Both the position numbers and the translations under genes were made by a program. A stretch of 64,000 nucleotides of DNA from Myotis daubentonii (lineage: Eukaryota; Chordata; Mammalia; Chiroptera; Vespertilionidae): NCBI RefSeq assembly GCF_963259705.1, contig NC_081861.1, positions 67,313,623-67,377,622 on the forward strand, in the 5' to 3' direction. The notes beneath the pieces were generated by a model. It worked only from the letters and a program-made list of their open reading frames with translations, did not search any database and was not told the origin of the DNA. How positions within the stretch are numbered: position 1 is the first letter of the stretch; every line of letters begins with the position of its first letter. Below, piece after piece: positions 31,264-41,989 of the stretch.

Positions 31264-31704
31264 CTATTGGCCCAGTGCATGAAATTTGTGCATGGGGGGG
31301 GGGGGGAGTCCGGGGGATGTCCCTCAGCCCAGCCTGCAACTTCTCCAATCTGGGACCCCTCAAGGGATGTCTGGCTCCCAACTGCTCCCAACCGCTCTGC
31401 CGGCCATCCTGATCACCTCCTGGACCCTGCCATCCTGATGGATGCCTAACTGCTCCCCTGCTGGCCCAATTGCCCCCAACTGCCCTCCCCTGCTGGCCCA
31501 GTCACTCCTAACTGCCTTCCCTTGACAGCCTGGTTGTCCCTAACTGCCCTCCCCTGCCGGCCATCTTGTGGTGGCCATCTTGTGTCCACATGGAGGTGGC
31601 CATCTTTGACCACATGGGGGTGGCCATCTTTGACCACTGGGGGGCGGCCATCTTGTGTGTTGCAGTGATGGTCAATTTGCATATTATCTCATTATTATAT
31701 AGGA
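31264..31704 (-). mobile_element. Helitron, array 2 member C (same family as 2029-2509)
   Basis: Starts 'TCCTATATAATAATGAGATA' at 31704. It has several 'CAAGATGGC' motifs (plus 31560-31655), ~38-bp GC-rich units and a 3' hairpin at 31274-31291. The terminal CTAG is mutated to ATAG. Confidence 0.85.
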
Positions 31705-32202
31705 CTAGAGACCCGGTGCACAAAAATTTGCTCCCGGGTGGCAGAGGGCAGGCCCAATCCCTAGGTGCAGCCCCTGGTCGGGCTCAGAGCAGGGCCGATT
31801 GGAGAGTTGGGGCACCGCCCCTGTCATGCACAGAGCAGGGCAGATTGGGAGGTTGTGATGCCACCCTCAGTCACGCACCGAGCAGGGCCAATCAGGGGGT
31901 TGGGGCGCTGCCACCGTCACCCACAGAGCAGGGCCGATCAGGGGGTTGGGGCACCTCCACTCTCACACTCAGGGCAGGGCCGATGGGGAGGTTATGGCTC
32001 TACCCCATCACACACAGAGCAGGGCCCATGGGGAGGGGTTGGGGAGCTCCCCCCTATCAGGCACAGAACAGGGCTGCTCAGGGGGTTGTGGCCCCGGCCC
32101 CTGTCACACACAGAGCCGCAGGGTGATCAGGGGGTTTGGGCGCTGGCCCCTGTCACGCTGATCCCGGTGCCGGGAGGCATATTACCCTTTTATTATATAG
32201 GG
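31705..32202 (-). mobile_element. Helitron, array 2 member B, with 49-bp minisatellite
   Basis: The interior (about 31776-32165) consists of about eight degenerate copies of a ~49-bp unit containing 'CAGAGCAGGGCCGAT' and 'GGGGTTGGGGC'. The ends are 'CCCTATATAATAAAAGGG' (32202) and 'GGTCTCTAG' (31705). Overlapping open frames here reflect the repeat, not a gene. Confidence 0.85.
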
Positions 32203-32730
32203 TAGAGGCCTGGTGCATGGGTGGGGGCTGGCTGGTTTGCCCTGAAGGGTGTCCTGGATCAGGGTGGGGGTCCCCACTGGGGTGCCTGACCAGTCTGGGT
32301 GAGGGGCTGAGGGCTGTTTTCAGGCTGGGAGTGACTGAAGTTCCCAACCGCTCCTTTTTTTCTTTTTTTTTTTATTCTGGGCCAGTTTTACCTTGAGGCT
32401 TGGCTCCAGTTCTTAGGCCTCCCTCCGGTGCTTAAAGTAGGTTTCTGGCCTTTGCTTACAATGTTGCGAATCTGCTGGCTGAAGTCCGGTGGTATTTGTT
32501 ACAATGTTTCTTAAACTGCCCGCTCAGAGGCCTGCAGCCACAGGCGGTGAACTTTGGTTTCCTCCAACGATCCTCCATCACTGAGGCAAGCAAGCCTCAT
32601 GTTAGTTTCAAGCTGCCTGGCTGCCGGCCGCCATCTTGGCTGTCAGTTAATTTGCATATCTTGCTGATTAGCCAATGAAAAGGGTAGTGGTCGTACGCCA
32701 ATTACCATGTTTCTCTTTTATTAGTGTAGA
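32203..32730 (-). mobile_element. Helitron, array 2 member A
   Basis: The 5' region ('TCTACACTAATAAAAGAG', 'GGTAATTGGCGTACGACC', 'CAAGATGGCGGCC') matches the 19412/29827 family. The 3' region ('GGCAAACCAGCC..CCCACCCATGCACCAGGCCTCTA') matches the member at 41013-41529. A 5'/3' chimera is implied. Confidence 0.8.
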
Positions 32731-33500
32731 TGTTACCCCAATACATTTAATAAAAAGGAAAACCTAAATTTGAAAAAAGATTGCATATTTGTATACTGAA
32801 ATTTTGTACTAAAAACCTTAATTGTTACTAAACAATGGATCTTCAAGTGTATCTGTCTTTATTTGCATTTCCATAATTCTATATGGTTAAGCATTGCTCA
32901 AGTTTAGTGGTCATTGGTAATTTATTTTCTCTAAAATGTCTGTTTACTTTTAGACAATGTTCAGGGTGTTTTGTTAGAATTCCTTATGTATTTTTAAAAT
33001 ATATTTTATTGACTTTTTACAGAGAGGAAGGGAGAGGGATAGAGAGTTAGAAACATCGATGGGAGAGAAACATCGATCAGCTGCCTCCTGCACACATCCT
33101 ACTGAGGATGTGCCTGCAACCAAGGTAAATGCCCTTGATCCGAATCGAACCCAGGACCCTTCAGTCCTCAGGGTGATGCTCTATCCACTGAACCAAACCA
33201 GTTATGGCTCCTTATGTATTTTTAATACAAATCTTGTATCTGTTATATATGTTGCAAATATTTTCTTTCAGTCTCATACTTACCTTTTAATTTATTTTGA
33301 CATACAGATTATTTTGTTTTACTTTAATTTTATGTAGTCAACCTTGCCCCTCACCCCTTTTCTATATCTTTTGTTTTGCATTTTGCTTAAGAATTCCATT
33401 CCTATCAGAAGATTACAAAGATTTTTTTCTAAATATAGTTTTAAAAATTTTATAGGTTTTTAAATAAAATTTTGATCTTTATTCTATCTGCAATTAATAT
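32731..33500 (-). mobile_element. L1 3' remnant, then old antisense L1
   Basis: 32731-32760 finishes the plus-strand old L1 3' UTR ('TGTTACCCCAATACATTTAA'). Beyond it the text reads as diverged antisense L1 ('GTATCTGTTATATATGTTGC', 'GCATTTTGCTTAAGAATTCC'). Confidence 0.6.
32998..33208 (-). mobile_element. VES SINE
   Basis: Minus-strand VES with tRNA-like head at 33208 and T/A-rich tail at 32998. The target duplication 'TCCTTATGTATTTTTAA' is perfect (about 32981-32997 and 33209-33225). Confidence 0.95.
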
Positions 33501-36500
33501 TTATTTGTTTGGGGTGATTGACTGTGTCAGGGACCACTAGATTGGGACTACCAAATATTCATTGTTTCCTTCTAAATATGTAGAAATTTGATTATATATG
33601 AGGAGAAAATGTGTTGTAGTAAAGGATTGTCTTATCTAGATTCCCTTGCTGCTAGTAATGCAAATAGTATATAAGTGAAAGTTGTTGTTTGGGACTTCCT
33701 TTAAAGCTCCTTAAAGGGTGTTGATTTAGCTTACACGTGCATTGTTTGCCTTCCTCTTATACTTCCTTCTTCCTGCCTTGAATGCCCATATGAAGGCTGT
33801 ATCTCCCAGAGCCATCTGGGAATATGAAACATTCTTAAGAATCAATGTTAGAGTTATGGCGAGTCGAATAGAATGATAACAGGAATGTGATTCCCAGATA
33901 ATTAATTTTAAAGCCTCCATATCAGCCAAAGGTAGCCTATGTATGAACTCTTAATTGAGAATTATTTAAGTCTCTGTTGCTTTATATTTTTGTTTTATAT
34001 ACATGAACAAAATCTATCTGATACAGATTTCAGCATTTGTAAGTGGAATGCTGCAAGTAGCAAAACCTAAATATAGTATTGATTCAATGAAAAAAATGTG
34101 GAGCTGTCTATTAAAAAAAAATTTAGATATAGCAGGATGATAAACTGGAAATCCCTGCAAGGCAATGACAAAGCATTTGGTTAATCATTTGCCTGCTTTT
34201 CTTTGGGAAATAGACCAAGTGCCAGTTGAAATTGTAGGATTAGAAGAGATAGTAAAAAACAAAAGCAAGCAAACAAACAAAAACTTGTGGTTTGAATATT
34301 TCAGGCTCTTTCTTATGGCTTTCAGCAAAGCCCTTGATTAACATACTTAAACTTACATTAGAGTTAGCCACTCTATTATTTCTGTTGAGAGAGAATCTCT
34401 GCTAAAGAGGGAACTCTTGCTGAAGTGCATGATGGAAGTTGCCAAAGAGTCTTACAATTTGAAATTGTGAATGGCTGAAAAAGCAGTTGTGTCTGTTCTA
34501 CAAATTTTTAAAATGATGGTTGCAATACTGCAGCCTTAGCAGGAGTTAAGGTTGAGGCACTAAACCACTTAAGTGTTCTCTGGTGGAAAGTAGGAATAAG
34601 TCCAGCTGCAACTATCAGAATAAGTTTTATTTCTATGCAAATAGTATCTTCTGTTGCAGTGATCTTTAATTGGTTTATTGCTATTTTCTGTATGTTAACA
34701 TTGTATTGAGCCAACCCATTTCTTTCTCCTTGTTGTCTTCAATATCCTCTTTGGCTGCTTATTTAATCAAGAACAATTTAAAATAATTCTTTTTAATTTC
34801 CTGTGTGTGTGAAATGTATTTTGTTAGTCATTCAGATGCTACAATTTTGTGTAACGTCTAGATTTACTAGGTGTTGGTCAGAGAATGTGATATGTAAGAT
34901 ATTTTACTTTTGGGGATTTACTGGGATTTTCTTTGTTGCTTTATCCATTTATTTAAAAGAAATCTATTGAGATGCTAACTTGTGCCAACTATTGTGGAAG
35001 ATGTTAGGAAAATAAGGGTGAATATTATGGGTTGCCAGTTCTATTTCTTCTGCCTCCTTTTCTCTGTCTGGGTGAGGAATGCCTATTTACTCTTTAAAAC
35101 CTGTGTACATGGTAGACTGTTCTCATTCTTCTAGATGAAAACCAGTGATAATGTTTAAATCTTTAGGATTTCCATTAGACCTTATGCATACTTATACAGT
35201 ATTATATTTAGTTTTGAATCTTGAGATTTTAGCAAATACTTGTCAAGAAGACTCCAATTTCAAATAGATTAGATCATAGTTTAACAAGAGAAATACATAA
35301 ACAACCAATCAAAATTTAAGTGCTAAAACAAAGGTAGGTAGGTACAAAGTGCTATGAAATTATAGATGAAGGAGAGATTAGGATTGATTTTGGGGGGAGA
35401 GGTGGTAATAAGACAGAACCTCTTCATAGAGAAGGCAGTGTCTAGGCTGGTCATTCCTATGTGGAGAAGGGATATATATCCTCTGCCGAAGGCCATGTTC
35501 CAGTCTTCAAGGGGAATAGGATGATGGAAAAAGGTGAGTTTGAGAGATACTTAAAAGGGAGTTTGCGAGGGGGAATGAGGGATATCTGTAATAGTGTCAA
35601 CAATAAAAAAAAGAGTCTGGGTCAAGTTTCAACAAGACTTGTTAGGGAATTTAGAGTCTAGTTTTTAAACAAAACAGAAAAATTTTTTGACTAGTTGTGG
35701 AACTAAATAGGCAAAGGAATACTCCATATTTTCATTTTAATACTACAGTGTACCTGATTTTACAGTGTGACTTTTACAGAGTGTAACACTGTTATGTTTT
35801 TCCTTCAAAGTGCAGACAGATTCTGTTGTTTTGTTTAAAGTATCAATTTGCTCTTAGGCATAGCAAGGTGAGTTTCAAACCTGAACATAGCTCTAGCAGT
35901 GACAGAAAAGCAGACTCATATTCAAAAGTGACTGTTTACTAAGGGTGATTCAATGTTTTAAATGAATAATTTAAAGAATAGAAAATACCTATGGCTTATT
36001 GAATGTCCAGGCAAGCAATTCAGGACTGGAGTGACTTTTATATTCTCATTTTACCTTAAAATTACAAATATATCTTGAAGCATAACACAAGGATATATAG
36101 TGACCATATGTGGACTGTTGGTTCAAATCTAACATTCTTTCATCTTTTATTAAAGACTCCCATTTACTGATCCCCCACTTCCCCACCTTTACACCTTACC
36201 CAATTTCCAAATACTTCTAACCTTATAAAACTTTTTAAAATATGTAATGCTCAAAGGTACCTAAAGAAGTTAAGAAACAGCAGTTAGAGGCAGTCAGTCA
36301 TCATTCCTGATTGCTCAGTACAAACTACCCTCCAATATAGTGCTGCTTGTCACTTTATAACCAGCCCATGGGACTTAAAAATTTCTGGCTATAAAGAGCC
36401 AGAGGTGAATTCATAACACAAGCTCTGATATACTTATTTTTTAAAAAGTTTCAGATCAAAATTTTCTTTTGAGTAAGTGGTTTTGAACCAATTTATGAAA

Positions 36501-36766
36501 AAAATGAATCTAAAATTCTTTCTTTGCCTTGAAGCCTATTAGATGTGCCTTAGAAGACAAGTTCCACTCTTATAGCCACTTTAACAACAGAAAAAGACCA
36601 TTTATACAGAATTATTGGCATTAGTTTGTGGAAAAGAGCTTAAATGAGCTCTTCTGATAGTTTAAATCTTATCAACTATGTATTTGTGGAATTAGTATTC
36701 ATCTCAGTATTCTTTTCAAAATATACCCATATATCTAGAATGAACATATTGTAATTATACATTTAG

Positions 36767-36768
<2 letters not shown>
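33501..36768. other. No gene recognised; unassigned sequence
   Basis: About 3.3 kb with no recognisable transposon termini, SINE heads or conserved protein motifs. Open frames such as 34508-34714 (minus, 68 codons) and 35461-35661 have no domain I recognise, and no splice-site or initiation context supports an exon. This is the longest stretch in the window not clearly made of repeats. Confidence 0.5.

Positions 36769-36860
<92 letters not shown>
36769..36860 (+). repeat. (TA)n(GA)n compound microsatellite
   Basis: About 25 TA units followed by about 21 GA units, directly adjoining a Helitron-like segment ('TAATATGCAAATTAGG'). It probably grew from the TA-rich Helitron 5' terminus. Confidence 0.95.
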
Positions 36861-36863
<3 letters not shown>

Positions 36864-37200
36864 TATGCAAATTAGGCCGGGACTTAGGTGAGGCCCTGAG
36901 CGGAGATGGGGACAGAGAAGGGGGGGTGGGGGGGTGGCCCAGCTGCTGTGCAGCAGCTCAGGTGGCCCCCTGGAGCGGGAGTGGACATGGACAGGGACAT
37001 GGGGGCTGCCAGAGCCACCCTGGCTGAGCATAGGCTGGGAGAGGAGAGGAGGAGCCAGCCCCCAGCCTCCCAGGTGGATCGCAGGCCCTGAGAGGAAAGG
37101 GTGGGTCTGCCCACAGGCTCCGAGGCCAATCACAGGCCAAGAGAGGAAAGGGCAGGCCCGCCCCAGCCTCAGTGGTGGAGCACAAGTCTGGAGCAAAAGG
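36861..37200 (+). mobile_element. Helitron-like fragment (5' part)
   Basis: 'TAATATGCAAATTAGGCC' is the usual second motif of HeliBat 5' ends. The following GC-rich units ('CCCTGAG.GGGAAAGGGTGGG', 'AGAGAGGAAAGGGCAGGC') repeat at ~60 bp. No 3' hairpin/CTAG is found on the plus strand, so it is truncated. Overlapping ORFs on both strands are products of the GC-rich repeat. Confidence 0.65.
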
Positions 37201-37849
37201 TTGACAGCAAGTCCTTTCAGTGTTATTGGGGCATTAGAGGCCCACAAAATGATTATTTCCTTTCCTATGAAACACATACCTCTGACACACTATTTACTAT
37301 TAAATAAGTTCCATATATTTTGACATTTTACAGCCCTGGAAAGTTACATAAAATGATCAGCAAAGTGAGAAGATGAAAAGAATTATTAGGCTTTTAAAGA
37401 TGTAACTAATTTCACTCTAGAAGGCAAACCAATTCAAAAAGTGATGGTTTTATTGTCCTATAGGACATTAGCCAGATTGTATTTAATTTAGCAGTTTTGC
37501 TTCAGCTTTCACCTTGGCAATCTCCTTTGAACAGCCTTATCATCCTGCCAGTCCCTTCACTGAGTTAAACAGAACTTTTGCATCTGCTCTTATGTATTTG
37601 AATAAGAATTATGTATTTAACACATGCAAAATTTGGTTTTGACACAATAAAACAAAAGATCATTTGATTCTTCCCTGGATCACAGAAAAGCACGAACTGG
37701 AATCATTGGTGTGGCTTAGGCTAATTTTCCAAATATTGTTAATAAAATTCATGTAAGGATCTTCACAGAGCCAAGAATTCTCTCTTTCAGGCCTACATAC
37801 TCAGCATCTCCAAGGAGGAGGCCTGTTATTCTGTGTTTTGTTTTGTTTT
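37201..37849. other. No gene; unassigned sequence
   Basis: About 650 bases with no repeat or coding signal that I recognise. Confidence 0.5.
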
Positions 37850-37965
37850 TTTAATACTCCCAGAGGATATTTTTTCACTGCGTTTTAGAGAGAGTGGACC
37901 AGAGGGAGAGGGAGAAGAAGAGGGAGAGGGAGGGGGAGAGGGAGAGGCCCTGCTTGTGGCCAAGG
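37850..37965 (-). mobile_element. VES SINE tail-side fragment
   Basis: 'GAGGATATTTTTTCACTGCG' followed by an expanded GGGAGA-rich tract. It matches the tail half of the VES subfamily at 12200. The tRNA-like head is missing. Confidence 0.6.
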
Positions 37966-38180
37966 ACAGGACCTTGCCAGCAATCCTGCCTCTGCACATG
38001 AGCTGCAGAGGAAACACCTTTTCTGACCGCTCATTGGCTAAGCTCCCTGTATGCTGCTTTCAGTGTTCATGGTAACTTGGGTAGTAAGAATCCAAGAAGG
38101 TGATCTAAGGTTTTTCCACCTCACTCCTGGAGGAAAAAACTAAGGTTTGCTGCTGGAGGGGCTAAGAAATGTCATATCCT

Positions 38181-38430
38181 GCCCTAGCTGGTTTTGCTCA
38201 GTGGATAGAGCCTCAGCCTGTGGACTGCAGGGTCTGGGTTTGATTCTAATCAAGGGCATGTACCTTGGTTGCAGGCTCCTCCCTGGCCAGGGCCCAGGTC
38301 AGGGCTCATGCAGGAGGCAGCCAATCGCAGTGTCCCTCTCACATTGATGTTTCTCTCTGTCTTTTCCTCTCTCTTCCATGCTCTCTAAAAGTCAATGGAA
38401 AATATCCTCAGGTGAGGATTAAAAAAAAGA
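38181..38430 (+). mobile_element. VES SINE
   Basis: Plus-strand head 'CTAGCTGGTTTTGCTCAGTG', B-box 'GGTTTGATTCTAATC', VES body and 'TCCTCAGGTGAGGATTAAAA' tail. An imperfect duplication 'AAGAAATGTCATATCCTG' / 'AAGAATTGTCACATCCTA' flanks it (about 38163-38180, 38434-38451). Confidence 0.92.
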
Positions 38431-38524
38431 AAGAAAGAATTGTCACATCCTATGAAAGAGATATCTTGAAAATGCCTAAAGAAAGTTGTCATTTTTTTGT
38501 GGTAAAGGGACTGGAGTCTGTGTT

Positions 38525-38695
38525 GATGAAAACACCTTGGCGGCTGCAGTGGCTGACAGTGGCCCCAGCAGCGGGGTTATGGGGGCAGGACCTTCCCCTG
38601 ATCAACCAGGTTGCCTCCTGAGGGCTCCCGGACTGCACTGCTGACCTGCCGCCCCTTCTCCCCCAGTGCATGAATTTCATGCACCGGGCTTCTAG
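38525..38695 (+). mobile_element. Helitron 3' fragment
   Basis: The 3' hairpin 'TGCATGAATTTCATGCA' and 'CCGGGCTTCTAG' end at 38695, next to T38696. No 5' TC..TAATAAAAG start is visible, so it is 5'-truncated; the left limit is approximate. Confidence 0.85.
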
Positions 38696-38699
38696 TAGG

Positions 38700-40090
38700 A
38701 AAATAAGATAATACTATAACTGTGGTTTCAAAAAACACAATTAAATTATACAAACAGTTCCTCTAGGCTTACAATCCCCAAAATTTAATTTGGTGCATAT
38801 ATTTTCTTTGCTATATTCTAAACTCACCTCACAGAATATGGTATTGTACAGATTTGAATAATTAGGTAACTGGCAGCCCAAAGGGAGATCGGATATTAGA
38901 GACAAGTTTACGTAGTAAAGACGATTGTCTTGTACTCTGATACATTTAGGGAAAAATAAAGACCCTCATTTTTCTTTTAATTCAGTAAAACAGTTCAGCT
39001 TGTGTCATGTGACTGCACTAAAGTGGATTCCAGTGTTGTATGTACTCTTCCCTGGGGAGCTATCCATAAAATGCACTTTGCTGTTGCTTTTCCAGTTCTC
39101 CAGTGTGAGCTAGTGAATGAAATAAGTTTGTAAAATCAAAAACAGTATATTGCAAAGAATATTTGCTCTGAAACAAATGCATATGAGGGAAACAAAAACA
39201 TTTATTCTCTGCCATATGGGCTGACCTCCTGCCAAAGCAGGAAGTAAGTAACTTATGCTTAATGCCTTCCTATCTGAGGATAACTATTAATATTTTAGAG
39301 CTTTCAAAAAGTCTCCATTTTCTAGACTTCCCCCTAATTTTTTTTCTGTGTTCCATTATCTTTTATAAAAAGCTCCTTTCTCTATGTTCATTTGTCTTAC
39401 ATTCTACTATGTGACAGTGGATGTGATTCTCTGCTGACATGATGATTAGTGTATCAGGATGCATTTAATAACAAAAAAATAGAATCCAACTTAAATAATA
39501 GGGTAACTTTCTGACTCTCATAACCAGAGTTTCAGTTAAGAAGTGTTTCAGGGCATGCTCAGTGTTGTCATCAGAGACCTAGGTTCTCTCTCGTTTTTGT
39601 TGTGTTATGGATAGCAGTTGTAGGGGTATTGTATTGTGTCAAGTTAGCTAAGCTGGAAGGGTGTTTCACAGAATTTCTTTCCCTGTGTAGGTCTGAGTTA
39701 GCAAGGGTTACAAGTCATTTGGAAGGTAGAAATAAAGTAGCAGCCAAATTACTTTTATACTTGGAAGATTGATGTCAGGGCAATGGGTGCTGTTGCAATT
39801 CACACATGTTGTCATTTATCTATTGACTAATCATTTTGGCAGAGGGCAGGAATGGGCCTTCAGTTGTTTCTTCTCCCCCTTGGTCCTCAAGGTTCTCTGA
39901 CTGTTGGGTCAGATGAGTGTTTAGCTCTTTGATGAAGGGCACCAGCTTCTTCTGTGTAATACTCACATCATTGAAATTAGAAACCATGAGAGACCAATAT
40001 GAAATACAGTTCATCTTCATAGATTTCAGTGTGACTACATAAATGGACTATCTAATAAGGTTCTACAAATGCATAAGGTGAACAATTAGT
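38700..40090. other. No gene; unassigned sequence containing a 49-bp duplicate
   Basis: About 1.4 kb without recognisable repeats or coding signal. Bases 39375-39423 are identical to 42177-42225 inside a Helitron. Confidence 0.5.
39375..39423 (+). repeat. 49-bp segment duplicated inside a Helitron
   Basis: Starts 'CCTTTCTCTATGTTC' and ends 'GACAGTGGATG'. It is identical over 49 bases to 42177-42225 in the same orientation, and similarity stops abruptly at both sides. Confidence 0.97.
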
Positions 40091-40475
40091 AGACATTTGG
40101 TTTTGTCCCAAATGTCCATGTGTATATTTGGTCCGTGCCAAATGGTCCTTGATACTTGGTCTTGTTCAAAACGTCCACACTTAGGAAACATTCCTGGTTT
40201 CAAACAGATCATAGCTTTTCTTTTTTCTTTTGGGTCATACAATTAATACATTAAAAATTCTATTATGTTTTTGGTCCAATAATTCTGTGGTGGCTGTATT
40301 GCCAATAGGAACCTTTCTTGCCTTGGTAGCCTAGCTGGCAATGACACATGGGGTTAGGTAGATGTGTCAATTAGGTCCAATGTGTCCATAGATGTTTTAG
40401 ACAGATCAAATTTTAAGGACCTTTAGGTTTGGACTATATCTCTATGAATGTTTTGGACATGACCAAATATTTTGC
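40091..40475. mobile_element. Unclassified element with long imperfect inverted arms
   Basis: The left arm (about 40091-40175) and the reverse complement of the right arm (about 40385-40475) align over about 80 bases with small gaps. Both start 'A(C/T)ATTTGGT..TGTCC.AAA' and share 'GGTCCTT' and 'CAAAAC/TAAAAC' phrases later. This looks like an old MITE-like DNA element. I recognise no family and no clear target duplication. Confidence 0.5.
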
Positions 40476-40829
40476 AAAGGGTCAATCATATATAGAGATA
40501 TATGTATAAATATAAAGTATATCTATATAGTCACTACCTGGTGGTGGTTTAGTTTCTCTGATAAAATCCTGACTCATAAAACATAGTTTTAATCTTAAGG
40601 TCATTGTAATTATAAGTACAAGTAAAACAAGAGTGGATGTTGCATAGGCTTTCTTAAACTGGAAAATATGAGAGTCTAAGACAGTGATAAATATAAGAAT
40701 GAAAAAAAGACACAATAAATCTATTTATTATTGCAAGAGCATAAAGGGCACTGGCCTGAACTACAAATGTTTGAAGTAAAAATAGGAGATGGGCTCAAAG
40801 GTTAAAGAGCATGTGCAATGAAAGGGAAG

Positions 40830-41012
40830 CAGTATAGTGTAGAGGCTAACTCATAGGTCCTTGCATTAGATTAATTGGGCTCAAATTCTGGCTCCAAACC
40901 TTACTGGCTGTTGTCTTGGATATATTACTTAACCTCTCTTGAGCCTTAGTTTTCTTATTTTTGATATAAGAATAATGGTAGTAGCTCTTCAGTGGATTAT
41001 TGCCAAAGTTTA
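40830..41012 (+). mobile_element. MIR SINE, interrupted by the third Helitron triplet
   Basis: 'AGTGTAGAGGCTAACTC', 'TGGGCTCAAATTCTGGCTCC' (B-box region), 'TTACTTAACCTCTCTTGAGC' and 'CAGTTTTCTTATTT' type phrases are the MIR core. It continues after the array at 42766-42814 ('GACTCAATAATGCTAACTA'). Confidence 0.85.
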
Positions 41013-41529
41013 TCTAATCTAATAAAAGAGAAACATGCAAATTGACCGCACCTCCACTAATCCCTAAACCACGCCCACCAGCCAATCAGAGTGACAATAT
41101 GCAAATTACCCAACCAGGATGGCGGCTGGAAGCCATGGAGTTGGAGCAAGCAGGAGGCTTGGGCTTGATTGCCCCGGTGATGGAGGAAGCCAAGCTTCCT
41201 GCCTGACCTGGCCTGGTTGTGGCCTCCACTCAAGGCTACAAAGTTTCAATTATAGAAGGTAAATGAATCCCAGATACCTGCTTCCAGCCAACCTCCACTG
41301 GGAGCTTGGGTGGCTGGGGCTTGGACAGCCTGCAAAGAGCCATCAGCCCCTCACCCAGGCTGGCCAGGAACCCCAGTGGAGACCCACACCCTGAAGGGGC
41401 TGTGGCCAGCCTGCAAACAGCCATTAGCCCCTCACCCAGGCTGGCAGCCACTCCAGTGGGACCCCCACCCTGATCCGGGAAACCCTTTAGGGCAAACCAG
41501 CTGGCCCCCACCCATGCACCAGGCCTCTA
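41013..41529 (+). mobile_element. Helitron, array 3 member A
   Basis: Starts 'TCTAATCTAATAAAAGAG'. It has 'CATGCAAATTGACC' and 'GGATGGCGGCTGG'. The 3' end 'CCCACCCATGCACCAGGCCTCTA' lacks a strong hairpin and resembles member A of array 2. Confidence 0.85.
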
Positions 41530-41989
41530 TCCTATATAATAAAAGGGTAATATGCAAATTGACCCTAACAGCAGAACGACTGGGAATGACTGGTCACTAT
41601 GACACACACTGACCACCAGGGGCCAGACGCTCAATACAGGAGCTGCCCCCTGGTGGTCAGTGTGCTCCCATAGGGGGAGCTCTGCTCAGCCACAAGCCAG
41701 GCTGATGGCTGCCAGTACAGCGGTGGTGGTGGGAGCCTCTCCCACCTCCTCAGCAGTGCTAAGGATGTCCGACTGCAGCTTAGGCCTGCTCCCCGCTGGC
41801 AAGTGGACATCCCCCGAGGGCTCCCGGGCTGCCAGAGGGATGTCTGACTGCCAGCTTAGGCCCGTTTCCCCAGGGACTGGGCCTAAGCCAACAGGTGGTC
41901 ATCCCCTGAGGGGTCCCAGACTGCGAGAGGGCACAGGCCGGGCTGAGGGACCCCCCGGGTGCACAAATTCTTGTGCACCGGGCCTCTAG
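41530..41989 (+). mobile_element. Helitron, array 3 member B
   Basis: A typical HeliBatN-like copy: 'TCCTATATAATAAAAGGG', 'CACTGACCACCAGGGG' with its inverted partner 'CCCCTGGTGGTCAGTG' forming a long stem at 41606-41664, then hairpin 'GTGCACAAATTCTTGTGCAC' and CTAG at 41986-41989. Confidence 0.92.

Larger units (their letters stand above)
31264..32730 (-). mobile_element. Second head-to-tail Helitron triplet (minus), single target site
   Basis: In minus-strand order: member A 32730 to about 32203 ('TCTACACTAATAAAAGAG'...'CCAGGCCTCTA'), member B about 32202-31705 ('CCCTATATAATAAAAGGG'...'GTCTCTAG') and member C 31704-31264 ('TCCTATATAATAATGAG'...hairpin and a mutated end). Joining the flanks 'TTGTATTAACTAA' and 'TGTTACCCCAATACATTTAA' restores the old L1 3' end, so the triplet sits in one site. 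Confidence 0.9.

Noticed and set aside
31566..32205. Overlapping 146-186-codon frames
   Set aside because: They run through the Helitron 49-bp minisatellite and Helitron termini, so the repetitive peptides are by-products of the repeat.
34508..34714. 68-codon minus-strand frame in unassigned sequence
   Set aside because: No recognisable domain, no start or splice context, and the length is within chance expectation for a 3-kb region.
36768..37323. Several GC-rich open frames on both strands
   Set aside because: They arise from a Helitron fragment plus a (TA)n(GA)n microsatellite and show no conserved domain.
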